From contig OY755039.1 of assembly GCA_963576565.1 (NCBI GenBank), positions 136,867,869 to 136,931,868 of the forward strand: DNA of 64,000 nucleotides. Reading direction: 5' to 3'. The translations under genes were made by a program, and so were the position numbers. The stretch comes from Aspidapion aeneum (lineage: Eukaryota > Arthropoda > Insecta > Coleoptera > Brentidae). A model generated the notes under the pieces. The model was not told the origin of the DNA and ran no database searches. It saw nothing but the letters and a program-made list of their open reading frames with translations. Shown here in pieces: positions 55,152 to 63,889 of this stretch; position 1 is the first letter of the stretch; every line of letters begins with the position of its first letter.

Positions 55152-55195
55152 ACAACGTACAACGTAAAAAAACGTTCTAAACTGACATAGTAGTA
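55152..55195 (+). mobile_element. LINE 3' tail fragment (RTE-like second family)
   Basis: CAACGTACAACGTAAAAAAACG, then CTAAACTGACATAGTAGTA matches the 3' end at 42735-42778. An extreme 5' truncation of about 45 bp. A pogo-like element inserted in its tail at 55196. Confidence 0.6.
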
Positions 55196-56043
55196 GGGTA
55201 AATGCGGGAGAGTTGCTGCACTTTTTGAAAAATAGCTGTAACATCTGTAAGTCTCGAGATTTTTTCTTCAAAATGAACCAATGCACAGGTACTGCGTTAA
55301 ACTTTATTAAAATATAAAAATAAAATATATATGTAGGAAAACATGAACATAGCACAAAATAATTCTTTAATTAGAGTCGGCATCTCTCCCACACTGCTGG
55401 GGGAGATGCCGCGTGAAAATAGAAGATACGCCGCTGTAACCGTTTTTCTAAAAAACCTCTAATTTTAATTTTTTTTTTCTTAATTGGAGTCTGGAACAGA
55501 TGTTACAAACTTCACCATACATGGTGCGGTTCGGTTTTTTTAGTTGTTATTGCGTAAACTTCGAAGCATTCCACGCAGCGTTCCTGGTTTTCATTTTTCT
55601 TTTTGGCTAGAGGTTCATCATCGCTGTCACTCCATTGAATTTTTTCTCGGTCTTCTTGAAAATGCGGCAAGTGTCCTTTTTGTTGGGGGAGATGCCGCAC
55701 CTGATTATCAAGGTCACAGATTCAAAACGCAACAAAATACGGCATGGCACCTGTAAACATAACCCCAAAATACTGAATAAAACAGACGAATGTGAAAAAA
55801 AAATACCACATTGCAAAGAACCACACTTATTAGGACAGTACTTAAAATTTTGCTAAAAAAATTTACCTTACCGTCGTAAATTCAAGGATTGCAAGCGATA
55901 TTTTAGAAAACAAACATGTCCGATGTTATAACCGTTCACTAAATGATGACCTCTGAATGTGGGCATACTTGTTTGCCTATGTTATAGCGTAATCATTGAA
56001 ACGCGGCGTCTCTCCCTCCGCGGCAACTCTCCCGCATTTACCC
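55196..56043. mobile_element. TA-flanked DNA transposon, pogo/Tc1-like, 848 bp
   Basis: Perfect 21-bp terminal repeats begin GGGTAAATGCGGGAGAGTTG at both ends and are flanked by TA (55194-55195 and 56044-56045). GGGAGATGCCGC-type words recur inside (about 55400, 55685 and, in reverse, 56000). The element is too short for a full transposase. A possible C-terminal relic lies at 55512-55700. Confidence 0.8.
55512..55700 (-). pseudogene. Possible transposase C-terminal relic
   Basis: A 62-codon minus-strand frame with WSDSDDEPLAKKKNENQERC and VECFEVY. An acidic patch followed by Cys-x2-Cys resembles the tail of pogo/jerky-type transposases, which often end in an acidic segment and a small zinc finger. 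It is short and not conclusive. No DDE residues are visible. Confidence 0.35.
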
Positions 56044-56096
56044 TAGTTATCTAATTCTCTTAGTAATCAGGGGAGAAAGGGGATAAAAATACTTAC

Positions 56097-56318
56097 AAAA
56101 ATAGTTTCCTCTAGCATGTACACATCTGGGCAAACTGGCAGGCTCCCAGCATCCGCTAGCGGTGCACTTTAGCTGAGGACTGCCCTCCAAGATGTACCCT
56201 TTGATGCATTGGTAAGTGACCTCGGAATAAAGAGGAAATTTGTCTACGTAGTCGTAACTGGTTTGTAAAATAATAGCGAAGTTCACTAGTGGAGGGGGCA
56301 GACATTCTGTGGCTGGAA
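56097..56318 (-). CDS. Sushi membrane protein, second sushi exon
   Basis: The acceptor TATTTTTAG| precedes 56318 and the donor TTTTT|GTAAGT follows 56097. The 222-bp exon is 1-1 symmetrical: TT completes the valine codon from the upstream exon and a single T is left at the end. The protein is one complete CCP module: C at ECLPPPL, then SEVTYQCIKGYILEGSPQLK, C at KCTA, GCWEP and LPRC. Four cysteines and the conserved W follow the CCP pattern, disulfide C1-C3 and C2-C4. VHARGNYF leads to the membrane exon at 44066. This domain sits next to the membrane on the outside of the cell. Confidence 0.85.
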
Positions 56319-56442
56319 CTAAAAATAATTGTTTCTTGGTTTAAACTTCTGGAAAATGATTGGGTAGAATCAGGATTTTGGACTTGCATTGTCCATATTG
56401 TTTGGTAGATGCTTATACAAAACTAACAAGTTTCATTAAATT

Positions 56443-56655
56443 TGTTTGCAAGATGGCGGCGATATTTTAATTTTTCAAAAAACAAAATTTTTAATTTTCG
56501 CTTGATATTTAAGTAGCCCCTGTAGGTATCTTTAATATTAATACAGAATCTGATTGGGCTTAGAATAGCGCAACTTTTTTCTTATTTAAACAAACTCGTA
56601 TCTCTTACCGTTTCCGAAATTCCCATGTAGTTGCTTTTATTTCGGACACCCTGTA
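56443..56655 (-). repeat. ACAGGGTGT-family repeat, copy
   Basis: On the minus strand it begins TATACAGGGTGTCCGAAATAA and continues ACTACATGGGAATTTCGGAA, ACGGTAAGAGATAC and GCGCTATTCTAAGCCCAATC to CGCCATCTTGCAAA. Matches 63262-63495 along its length and 12112 and 60918 at its start. Confidence 0.75.
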
Positions 56656-56900
56656 TAACTTAACTATAACATTATCATTATACGATTACATAACTGGATA
56701 AACAACACATAGGTCCCCATTTTTCTTATTGAAATTGACATACGAAACTGGACACCAAATCGGCCATTTTGAATCCGACATATGAAATTTATGAATTCTG
56801 ATTCAAAATTTATAGTCCACATCCTCAAAAACCCATACCAACCAATTTTGAACAACATCGGACAAACTTGTGTAGTACGCATTTCAGCTTGCCGCTACGC

Positions 56901-57084
56901 TGCCATTTTGTTTTTCTTTTTAACGAAAATGTGTAGTGCAAAATTATCAAGTTTATTTACTTTATTTCACTTTATCTCAAAAAAGGCAAAAGTGCCATTT
57001 TGTTTTTCTTTTTAACGAAAATGTGTAGTGCAAAATTATCAAGTTTATTTACTTTATTTCACTTTATCTCAAAAAAGGCAAAAG
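56901..57084 (+). repeat. Identical 92-bp tandem duplication
   Basis: TGCCATTTTGTTTTTCTTTT...AAAAAAGGCAAAAG occurs at 56901-56992 and again at 56993-57084 with no difference that I can see. Recent duplication or assembly artefact. Confidence 0.85.
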
Positions 57085-57239
57085 ACGGCACCCTAATGTC
57101 GTCATATTTTATTGCCCAGGATTTAAGTTTCTAAATAGTAAAAATTGAAGCAGTCTGAAGTATTCCAAAATTTTAAATAAAAACAGAATTAAATGCAACA
57201 CTCCTTAAATAATATTTTTTAGATAAGGTTAGGCCTTCA

Positions 57240-57715
57240 CTATTTCAGTAATGCGCTATTTTAGTAATGCGCTTTTAAGGCTTGCGCTATTTTTGTCATG
57301 CACTATGAATGAACCTGCGCGATTTGGACCTGCGCTATTTTGTACCACTGCCGTAAGAATAATAATAACATAAACAAAACTAGCCTAACCAGGTCAGGTA
57401 AGGTCTGCAGGTTAGGTTTCAATATATTAGGCCCAACCTAACCAAGACAGGTTAGTTTATTTTTTAGTATACTAACTTAATTAGGTCTGCAGGTAAGGTT
57501 TTAGTATATTAAACTAACCAAGTAAGGTTAGGCTATTTTTTTAGTATCTTTTTGAGATCTGCGCTATTTGCACTATTTTGTCCTGCGCTATTTTGTCCCG
57601 CGCTATTTTGTCCTGCGCTATTTTGTCCTGTGCTATTTTGCCCTGCGCTATTTTGTCCTGCGCTATTTTGTCCGCGGTATTTTGTCCTGCGCTATTTTGT
57701 ACCAGAGCCTTATAA
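57240..57715 (+). repeat. TGCGCTATTTTGTCC minisatellite with CTAACC/GGTTAG block
   Basis: Diverged units at 57246-57360 (GCGCTATTTTAGTAAT, CTGCGCTATTTTGTACCA) and a regular array of about ten 17-bp units at 57556-57712. Between them 57370-57540 is rich in CCTAACC and GGTTAG words like 21276-21420. The minus-strand frame of QDKIAQDKIAQ repeats is an artefact. Confidence 0.8.
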
Positions 57716-57825
57716 TATAAATAAAGACAATGCAAGTCCGAAATTCTGTTTCTAAAAACTATTGGTTATGCAGATTCTGATTTGGAACAAAACACTTGAA
57801 TATTTTTAATTTTGCTACATAGTCT

Positions 57826-58350
57826 AAGAGCCCAGTAGGATTTTGGTCTTGAATTGCAAACCGATACTCATATATTTTAATCGATTCCTCATAAGAACAT
57901 GTCCCAAAAAAAATGGAGATACCTGCGAAAATCCTGCATAAACAATCCGCCATCTTTTGCATATTTTTTATTTTTTATATTTTTTTTGTAAAGCCAGTAG
58001 TTTTCTTTAAAAAATCAAAAAACCTAAAAAAAAAATTGCGTATTTGAGGAACTTATAGAATTTATAGTATAGAGACAAATAAAAAACAAAGTATTGATAG
58101 TGATTTTGAGAGGACATTATAGTAGAAGCTAATCACAATTTGTTTGGGTAAAATCGATGTCATAATAAAAAAGTTACGTACATTTGATTCAAACTCCTTT
58201 TCGCCATCTTTAAACAAAGATGGCGGGTTGTTTATGCAGGATTTTCGCAGGTATCTCCATTTTTTTTGGGACATGGTCTTATGACGAATCGATTAAAATA
58301 TATGAGTATCGGTTTGCAATTCAAGCCCAAAATCCTACTGGGCTCTTATA
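57826..58350. mobile_element. Foldback element, 525 bp
   Basis: TAAGAGCCCAGTAGGATTTT, then GAATTGCAAACCGATACTCA, ACATGTCCCAAAAAAAATGG, GCGAAAATCCTGCATAAACA form an arm of about 135 bp that recurs in reverse at 58212-58350, ending CTACTGGGCTCTTA. The spacer is about 250 bp. No frame inside. Confidence 0.8.
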
Positions 58351-58369
58351 CTAACAGCAGCGTCTGATT

Positions 58370-58495
58370 AAGCTCGGAGTTTTGCAGCGTTTTTGTCCCA
58401 TTTAATTAAAATTTTATATCTTATTGTTTCCGAAATCCCCTTAACACCCCATTACATAGTTGTGTTTATCAGGGACACCCTGTATATTTATTTTT
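58370..58495 (-). repeat. ACAGGGTGT-family repeat, short copy
   Basis: The minus strand begins ATACAGGGTGTCCCTGATAA, then GGGGATTTCGGAAACAATAA. It shares the start and order with 56443-56655 but is shorter. Confidence 0.65.
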
Positions 58496-58710
58496 TTACA
58501 AGTATTTAGCTAAAAATTACTTTTTACTCAACAGCAAATTGTGTTATATAGAAACAAACCAAAAACATATTTTTGCCCATGTTTTTGAAAAAAAAAACAG
58601 TGTGTCGGTCTGTCTGTCTCTCGCTCACTTTTTAGCCAATGTATAAAAGCCTATAAAATCGCAAGTGGGGGTCAAAAATCGAATTTAGGACACCCTGAAA
58701 CTGTTCTTAC

Positions 58711-58914
58711 CACATTGCGGATAACTTCCCAACCAATTGCCGTACTTGCAGAAAATCGTGGTGGTCTGACAGGGGGCCATACTATTCCTGAAACCTTCCT
58801 TGCAACCTACAATCACCTCAGGACCTCCCACTGGAGTGAATGTGTACTGCTCCAGAGTTGTGGGGTTCTCCAAAAACGGATGCGTCTTACAGGAGGCTAG
58901 TTCGGGGTAGGGTT
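58711..58914 (-). CDS. Sushi membrane protein, first visible sushi exon
   Basis: The acceptor TTTTTTTTTAG| precedes 58914 and the donor GTG|GTAAGAA follows 58711. The 204-bp exon is 1-1 symmetrical: AA completes a codon from an exon outside the visible set and one G is left over. The protein reads PYPELASCKTHPFLENPTT, LEQYTFTPVGGPEVIVGCKE, GFRNSMAPCQTTTIFCKYGN and WLGSYPQC. It has the CCP cysteines (SCK, GCK, FCK, PQC), an extra cysteine (PCQ), and the conserved GF and W. It is a slightly divergent sushi module upstream of the one at 56097-56318. The presence of a preceding phase-1 intron means more extracellular exons exist further right. Confidence 0.8.
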
Positions 58915-59027
58915 CTAAAAAAAAATCGAAAATATTTTGAGACCCAGAGCTAAAGAACTATGGAACTGGAACAAAAACATTGTTTTACACTTTAAAGTCA
59001 ATTCAGTTTAATTTACCTATTTGTAAT

Positions 59028-60285
59028 GTACAGCGTGTCCCATTTTCGATGGGATTAAATGGAAAACTCGGTTATTATTAAAGATATCGATTTTCTGATT
59101 GCACCTTACCGTGCTCTTTTTTTGAGCCCTTAAAAATGGTGTAATCAGATTTTTGATATACCCCGTAGTTTCGCTAATACAGGGAGTTTTTGAAAAAATT
59201 GCATTTTTAATAATCCCTTATATCTCGCTTATTTTGCAAGTTATTTTTATTCTGTAAAAACCTTTTTGTGGCAACTTTTTTGGAAGAAAATAATAACGTC
59301 GATTTTTTAAAATATTGTTTAGTTTTTGAGAAATGGTATTTATTATAAAAAAATTAAGCACGCACCTGGATTCTTTTCATTACTATTTTGATTGGTTTCA
59401 TACTTTTATTATCACAAAATATTTTTTTAAGGTAAAAAAAAATATAATAATTATTTAAAAAAAAAATTTGTCCCACCATGGAAATTTCCAACATAAATTT
59501 AATTAAAAATTGCTAGTTAAATGATTTTACGTTTAACTGTTTTGATAAATAGCAAATTAAAATGGTTTTACGTTATTTTAAAGATTTATTTGAAACAATG
59601 TCTGTGACAAATGCAAAAAAAATAACGAATTACAAAATTAAATAACTAATTTTTATTTATTGATATAAATGTTCAAACTGATTGCTGTTATGTGTAATAC
59701 ATTGTTGGCAGTTTTAAGTCATTTTTCTTAACGCATTTTGCATAAAAATATTTCTGCCGTTTAAATATTAGGATTTTACTGCTTGAATAAAGCAGTCAAA
59801 CATATCACATTTTTCAAAATCTGGAATTGGTCGATTTCATGAGTGAGCCATTCACAAAAATGACAAGTAAAATGATAATGTCAATTCCACGCATTTGTTT
59901 TTCCATGTTGAAGAAAGATACCACTCAAAATAGTAATAAAAAAATCCAGATCCGTATTTAATTTTTTTATGATAAATACCATATCTCAAAAACTAAACAA
60001 TATTTTGAAAAACTGACAACGTCATTATTTTGCTCTAAAAAAGTTGCCATACGAAGGTTTTTACAAAATAAAAATATCTTGCAAAATAAGCGAGATACAA
60101 GGAATTATCAGAAATGCAATTTGTTCAAAACCTCCCTGTATTAGCGAAACCACGGGGTATAGCAAAAATCTGATAACACCATTTTTAAGGGCTCGAAAAA
60201 AGAGCAAGGGCAATCAGAATATCGATATTTTTAATAACAACCGAGTTTCCCATTTAATCCCATCGAAAATGGGACACGCTGTACA
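59028..60285. mobile_element. Large foldback element, 1.26 kb, arms of about 350 bp
   Basis: The left arm starts TGTACAGCGTGTCCCATTTT, then CGATGGGATTAAATGG. The right arm ends in the complement (CCATTTAATCCCATCG...GGGACACGCTGTACA). Similarity runs for about 350 bp per side (for example CTAATACAGGGAG, ATCTCGCTTATTTTGCAAG, ATATTGTTTAGTTTTTGAGA). The spacer is about 550 bp and AT-rich. No transposase. Its right end meets a LINE fragment at 60285. Confidence 0.85.
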
Positions 60286-60501
60286 TCGGATGAACGACGA
60301 AAGATTACCAAAGCAGGTCCTAGAATGGCAACCAATAGGGCGCAGAAAAAGAGGGCGTCCTAAACTGGAATGGCAACCGTCAATCCAAGGATCAATGAGT
60401 CAAGAAAACCTGACGGAAGATGATTGTCAGGATCGAAGGAAGTGGAGAATAGGCATCGGACAACGTAGAAAAACGTTCGAAACCGACATAGTAGTAGTAT
60501 C
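60285..60501 (+). mobile_element. RTE-like LINE 3' fragment (second family)
   Basis: It begins at CGGATGAACGACGAAAG, the same place as in the copy near 42570, and ends with GACATAGTAGTAGTATC. The frame gives RMNDERLPKQVLEWQPIGRR and KRGRPKLEWQPSIQ, then NLTEDDCQDRRKWRIGIGQR. The upstream part of the long open frame 60044-60613 is foldback sequence, so that frame is a chance fusion. Confidence 0.8.
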
Positions 60502-60917
60502 TATTCAAAGATTACCAGCTGTTATTCACAAAATTGTTTGTTGTCTAAAAATTATATTGCACCAAGCTCGAATACCAAAATTTTATAAACAGTTTTCAAC
60601 GCTCTGTAGATAAGACAGAGATACGGACCTATGTCTTATCCTCATTTACAGAATTACTTTTTTCTTAAAACATTAAATTCACAACACCCTATATGTTATT
60701 AAATGAAGTCACAAAGTCAATCACTTATGATTGGGTTCGTGCGCGCGGCTCAAATCAAAGGCAAATCAAACGTGGCGGTCGCCTGCAAACATAAGAGATT
60801 ATTGCCTAAATGCTTGTAAGACAAGCGAGGGTGGACTGTTATTACTCTCGTTTACATTATCTTAGTTTATTGTCAAACCTTACCCAAGTATGTATAATGC
60901 GAAAGTATAAATTATAC
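60502..60917. other. Stretch without recognised gene
   Basis: No supported feature. A less AT-rich patch at about 60730-60790 contains 'ggttcgtgcgcgcggctcaaa'. Confidence 0.35.
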
Positions 60918-62240
60918 AAGGTGTCGCAGATAAAAGATCGGAAACGGTAAGAGATACAATTGAATCGGTCATTTCAAAAACGACATGAGTCCACTTTTTT
61001 CAGAAACTGAGTTTTTTTCTAAAATGCACGTTCTGAGCAAAAACGACAACATTCCGCACTTAATCTATTAATATATGCAATAACCGAATTTTTAAGTTTG
61101 TGCAAAAATAACACTACCAGGTTTCAGTGGCGGCGCGTGGTAAAAAGCTTTCGGAGTGCACACCAAAAAAAAATAAAAAATTGCGGCGCAGGCGGAATTT
61201 GTTTTTGCAAATAATTAAAAAATGAGATATTTAGTTAGATATTAGTTACCTACCTATTATTATTGAAACTATAAATAAATAATAAATGTATCATACCTAG
61301 TTTACAAATTTTCTCTTCTAATGTCGTAAATACCAAATCGTTGAAATCAAAACAAACCGCCAGCACCCGACCGATAATGCCAAATTAGTGGTGTGCAAAT
61401 ACTCGATACTTTAATATCTGATACATGGGCGGATTCGAAGTAATCGAATATCCTTCGACGCCAAATACTCGTTACTCGAATCCCAAATGGGACCGAAGTC
61501 GAAGTGTTACTTTCGTATCAATTGTATCGGCATCGGCCGTATGAGTAACGAGTTTGGAGTACTTGTAATCATTTGGACCGATATTTATATATTGGATTTA
61601 CCGATAATATAATATAAATAATAATAAAATCTAATACTCGAATAGGAAGTATCAGTATCTACTCAATACTTGGAAAAGTAATCCATGCCAAATTGTCTAA
61701 GTGCACTAATTAAAAGTGCCCTTGAGCTCCTCTAACATGCAACGCGAACCATGGGTGCGGGGGGCGTCACGGGGGTGCGGGCGGCATCGAGGCTAGTTTT
61801 TGCACAGATTTTGTCCTAGGCACTGCCGCAGGAAGGTTCAGATTCTATGTACTGTAAAATTCTATTGGGACATGTCGTCCTCTCTTTCTATATTTCGTAA
61901 TTAGAATGCGACACAACATCTACGGTGCAAATAAAAGTGAATAATTAGATTCGAACTAACTATATAGCGCATCCGCCAGGATGCACCGCAGGTGGTTTGA
62001 ACACGAATACAAACACATACATACCGGGTATTAATTTGTAGGTAATATTCCAGTCCTTAGTGAATTCCGTTACAGGGTTAATTATTAATTAAATTTTAGT
62101 ATTTTTTTTAGTAAAATTTGGGAGTGCACGTGCACATGTGCACTTATGGAGAAACCGCCACTGCTAGGTTTCCAGGTAGTTTTTTCCCTCTTCTGTGAAT
62201 GTGACTCGTGTTGTTTTTGAAATGACCGATTCAATTTTGT
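60918..62240. repeat. ACAGGGTGT-like start and inverted flank split by a hAT-like element
   Basis: The left part begins ACAAGGTGTCGCAGATAAAA, GATCGGAAACGGTAAGAGAT and ACAATTGAATCGGTCATTTC. The last block recurs in reverse at 62200-62240 (TTTTTGAAATGACCGATTC). The hAT-like insert 61125-62163 lies between the two. Confidence 0.55.
61125..62163. mobile_element. hAT-like non-autonomous element, 1039 bp, with 8-bp duplication
   Basis: Ends CAGTGGCGG and CCGCCACTG. Flanks CCAGGTTT (61117-61124) and CTAGGTTT (62164-62171) are an 8-bp duplication with one mismatch. Subterminal GGAGTGCAC words occur at both ends (61155 and 62121, the latter followed by GTGCACATGTGCAC). No transposase frame inside. 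Words like TACTCGAAT / ATTCGAAGTAATCG repeat at 61430-61690. Confidence 0.8.
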
Positions 62241-62411
62241 TTAAATGAGAAAAAAGTTGCGCTATTATGTTTTTCACACAGGGCGGTAACGGCGAGATTT
62301 GTGGCAGTGTTGCCCCCTGGCTGAAAAATGCCGCAATGATATTTAATACCGTCGCGGCAGGACGGTGCCGAACAAACCTGCGATTTGGCGGTCAAAAAAC
62401 GCGCGAATTCG

Positions 62412-62748
62412 GAGGCGAATTCTCGTGCTATATGTTTCGAAACAGTGTGGTTCAATAAATACGTCATCGATTGGTGAAAAAATAACATAACATGTGTCAT
62501 TTTAGCAATGGTTTAGCTGAAAAATCAATATTAAAACATCAATGTTAAAATTTTGTTTTTTTAATTGAGACATTGTTTCTTTATTTAGTTTTTACTAAAA
62601 TATTGACAATAAATTCACAATTTACACCTCTGTGAACAGGATTTCATCGTATAACGCCCATAAATAATATAGATATGAAACGTCACCAATTGATGACGTA
62701 TTTAATGAACCACACTGTTTCAAAACATATAGCACGAAAATTCGCCTC
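62412..62748. mobile_element. Foldback MITE, 337 bp, copy 2
   Basis: Internally deleted copy of 18582-19133. Ends GAGGCGAATTCTCGTGCTAT and the complement ATAGCACGAAAATTCGCCTC. The left arm lost about 200 bp after GTCATCGATTGGTG, while the right arm is nearly complete. Confidence 0.8.
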
Positions 62749-63261
62749 GGGTCGCCTGACTTTTAAACACCAATAGAATTAAATGATTTGTAGCACAGAC
62801 CACGATATCGCCAACGAAATTTTTAGTGCATTGTTGTCATTCAGAGCGCGTAGAGTTCGCGCGGCGAGAGTTGAAGCCACCAACGTCACGGCTGAGGGGG
62901 ATCTACTGGCCTTGCCTCTAGCTTGTGATTGGCTGTTTCGAAGATCCATAGGCGTAGTGTTTTATGGGTTCAATTATTTTTATTTTACCGGTATAAATTA
63001 TTGTGTAATTTATTCCGCACGGCACTGTACCGCAAGTAGGTGTATACCAAGATAAAATTGATGACGTGTGTGGCATCACCTCTCGCCGCGTCTACTTTAC
63101 CCCACGACAAGTTGCACGATATACCGTGTAGTGGGCGAGCACTCAGCGGTCAGCGGATGTGGAGCGATATATCGCGCGCGGCAAATCGTGCCGTTACCGT
63201 CCTGTGTACAAACATCCTAACGTCATTAGATTGGTCGTAGCGGCTAATAAAAATCTATAAA
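62749..63261. other. GC-richer stretch without recognised gene
   Basis: About 62840-62950 and 63060-63215 have notably more G and C than the surroundings (GCGCGTAGAGTTCGCGCGGC, GATATATCGCGCGCGGC). Open frames at 62783-63055 and 63040-63240 show no known domain. It may be an old CpG-rich promoter-like patch or part of another repeat. Confidence 0.4.
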
Positions 63262-63495
63262 ATTGTATAAAACTGGTTTACAACATGGCGAAGATATTTC
63301 AATATTTCGAAAAACACAATTTTTAGTTTTTGCTCGATATTTTGAAAAACCCTGTAGATATTTTTAATTTCACCACAGCATATGATTGGGCTCGGAATAG
63401 CGCAACTTTTTTCTCGTTCACTCAAAATTGTATTTCTTTGTACCCTTTTCCGAAATCCCCATGTAGTTAGTTTTATCTGGGACACCCTGTATAGC
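63262..63495 (-). repeat. ACAGGGTGT-family repeat, best copy
   Basis: The minus strand starts GCTATACAGGGTGTCCCAGA, then TAAAACTAACTACATGGGGA, TTTCGGAAAAGGGTAC, GCGCTATTCCGAGCCCAATC and ends near ATCTTCGCCATGTTGTAAAC. About 75 percent like 56443-56655. Confidence 0.75.
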
Positions 63496-63889
63496 ATGAG
63501 ATTTGACCAGTATTAACAGATCTCAATACACCCTAAGAGTCTGTTTTTATGTTATTTTTAAAATTTGTTAACTTTGCTTAGAGGTCTCCGTATTTTCGCG
63601 TCAAAAATTATAAAATTGCTTCAAAAATAATAAGGTTAAATTTCAACCTAGCAATTACACTTTGGGCTTAAAAACGAGGTTACTTTGCTTCACTTTTTTA
63701 AGTTAATTCGAAAAATTCAAAGAAATAACCAAAAATTATACCGTAAAAAATGTTTTTTTTTTGTTTTAATGAAAAACACATGGCATAGGTAATCAACAAA
63801 GGAGATTTTTATTACAAAATACTTAGTATTATAAATAATTTTTTAACTTGAACAGTGGAGCAAATCAAAACAAGTTTCATGGCTAATCG
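63496..63889. other. AT-rich stretch without recognised gene
   Basis: No feature seen apart from A and T runs. Confidence 0.35.

Larger units (their letters stand above)
29625..58914 (-). other. Locus of a sushi-domain single-pass membrane protein (partial, four exons)
   Basis: Exons in transcript order are 58914-58711 (sushi), 56318-56097 (sushi), 44066-43948 (transmembrane) and 29765-29625 (tail). Intron phases are 1, 1 and 0, and all three junctions join in frame: G+TT gives Val, T+TT gives Phe, and the last joins codon to codon. Introns are about 2.4, 12.0 and 14.2 kb and almost entirely transposons. The order sushi-sushi-TM-tail fits a type I receptor or adhesion protein. In insects, furrowed (C-type lectin plus sushi repeats) is one candidate, but no lectin exon is in view, so no symbol is given. 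Earlier exons would lie to the right of the window or have been missed. Confidence 0.65.

Noticed and set aside
57541..57755. DKIAQDKIAQ or LFCPALFCPA repeat proteins
   Set aside because: Translations of the 17-bp minisatellite.
29625..58914. Naming the sushi gene furrowed
   Set aside because: No C-type lectin exon is visible, and the tail resemblance is only from memory.
60044..60613. 189-codon frame as a gene
   Set aside because: The first half is the arm of a foldback and the second half a LINE C-terminal fragment; the frame is a chance fusion.
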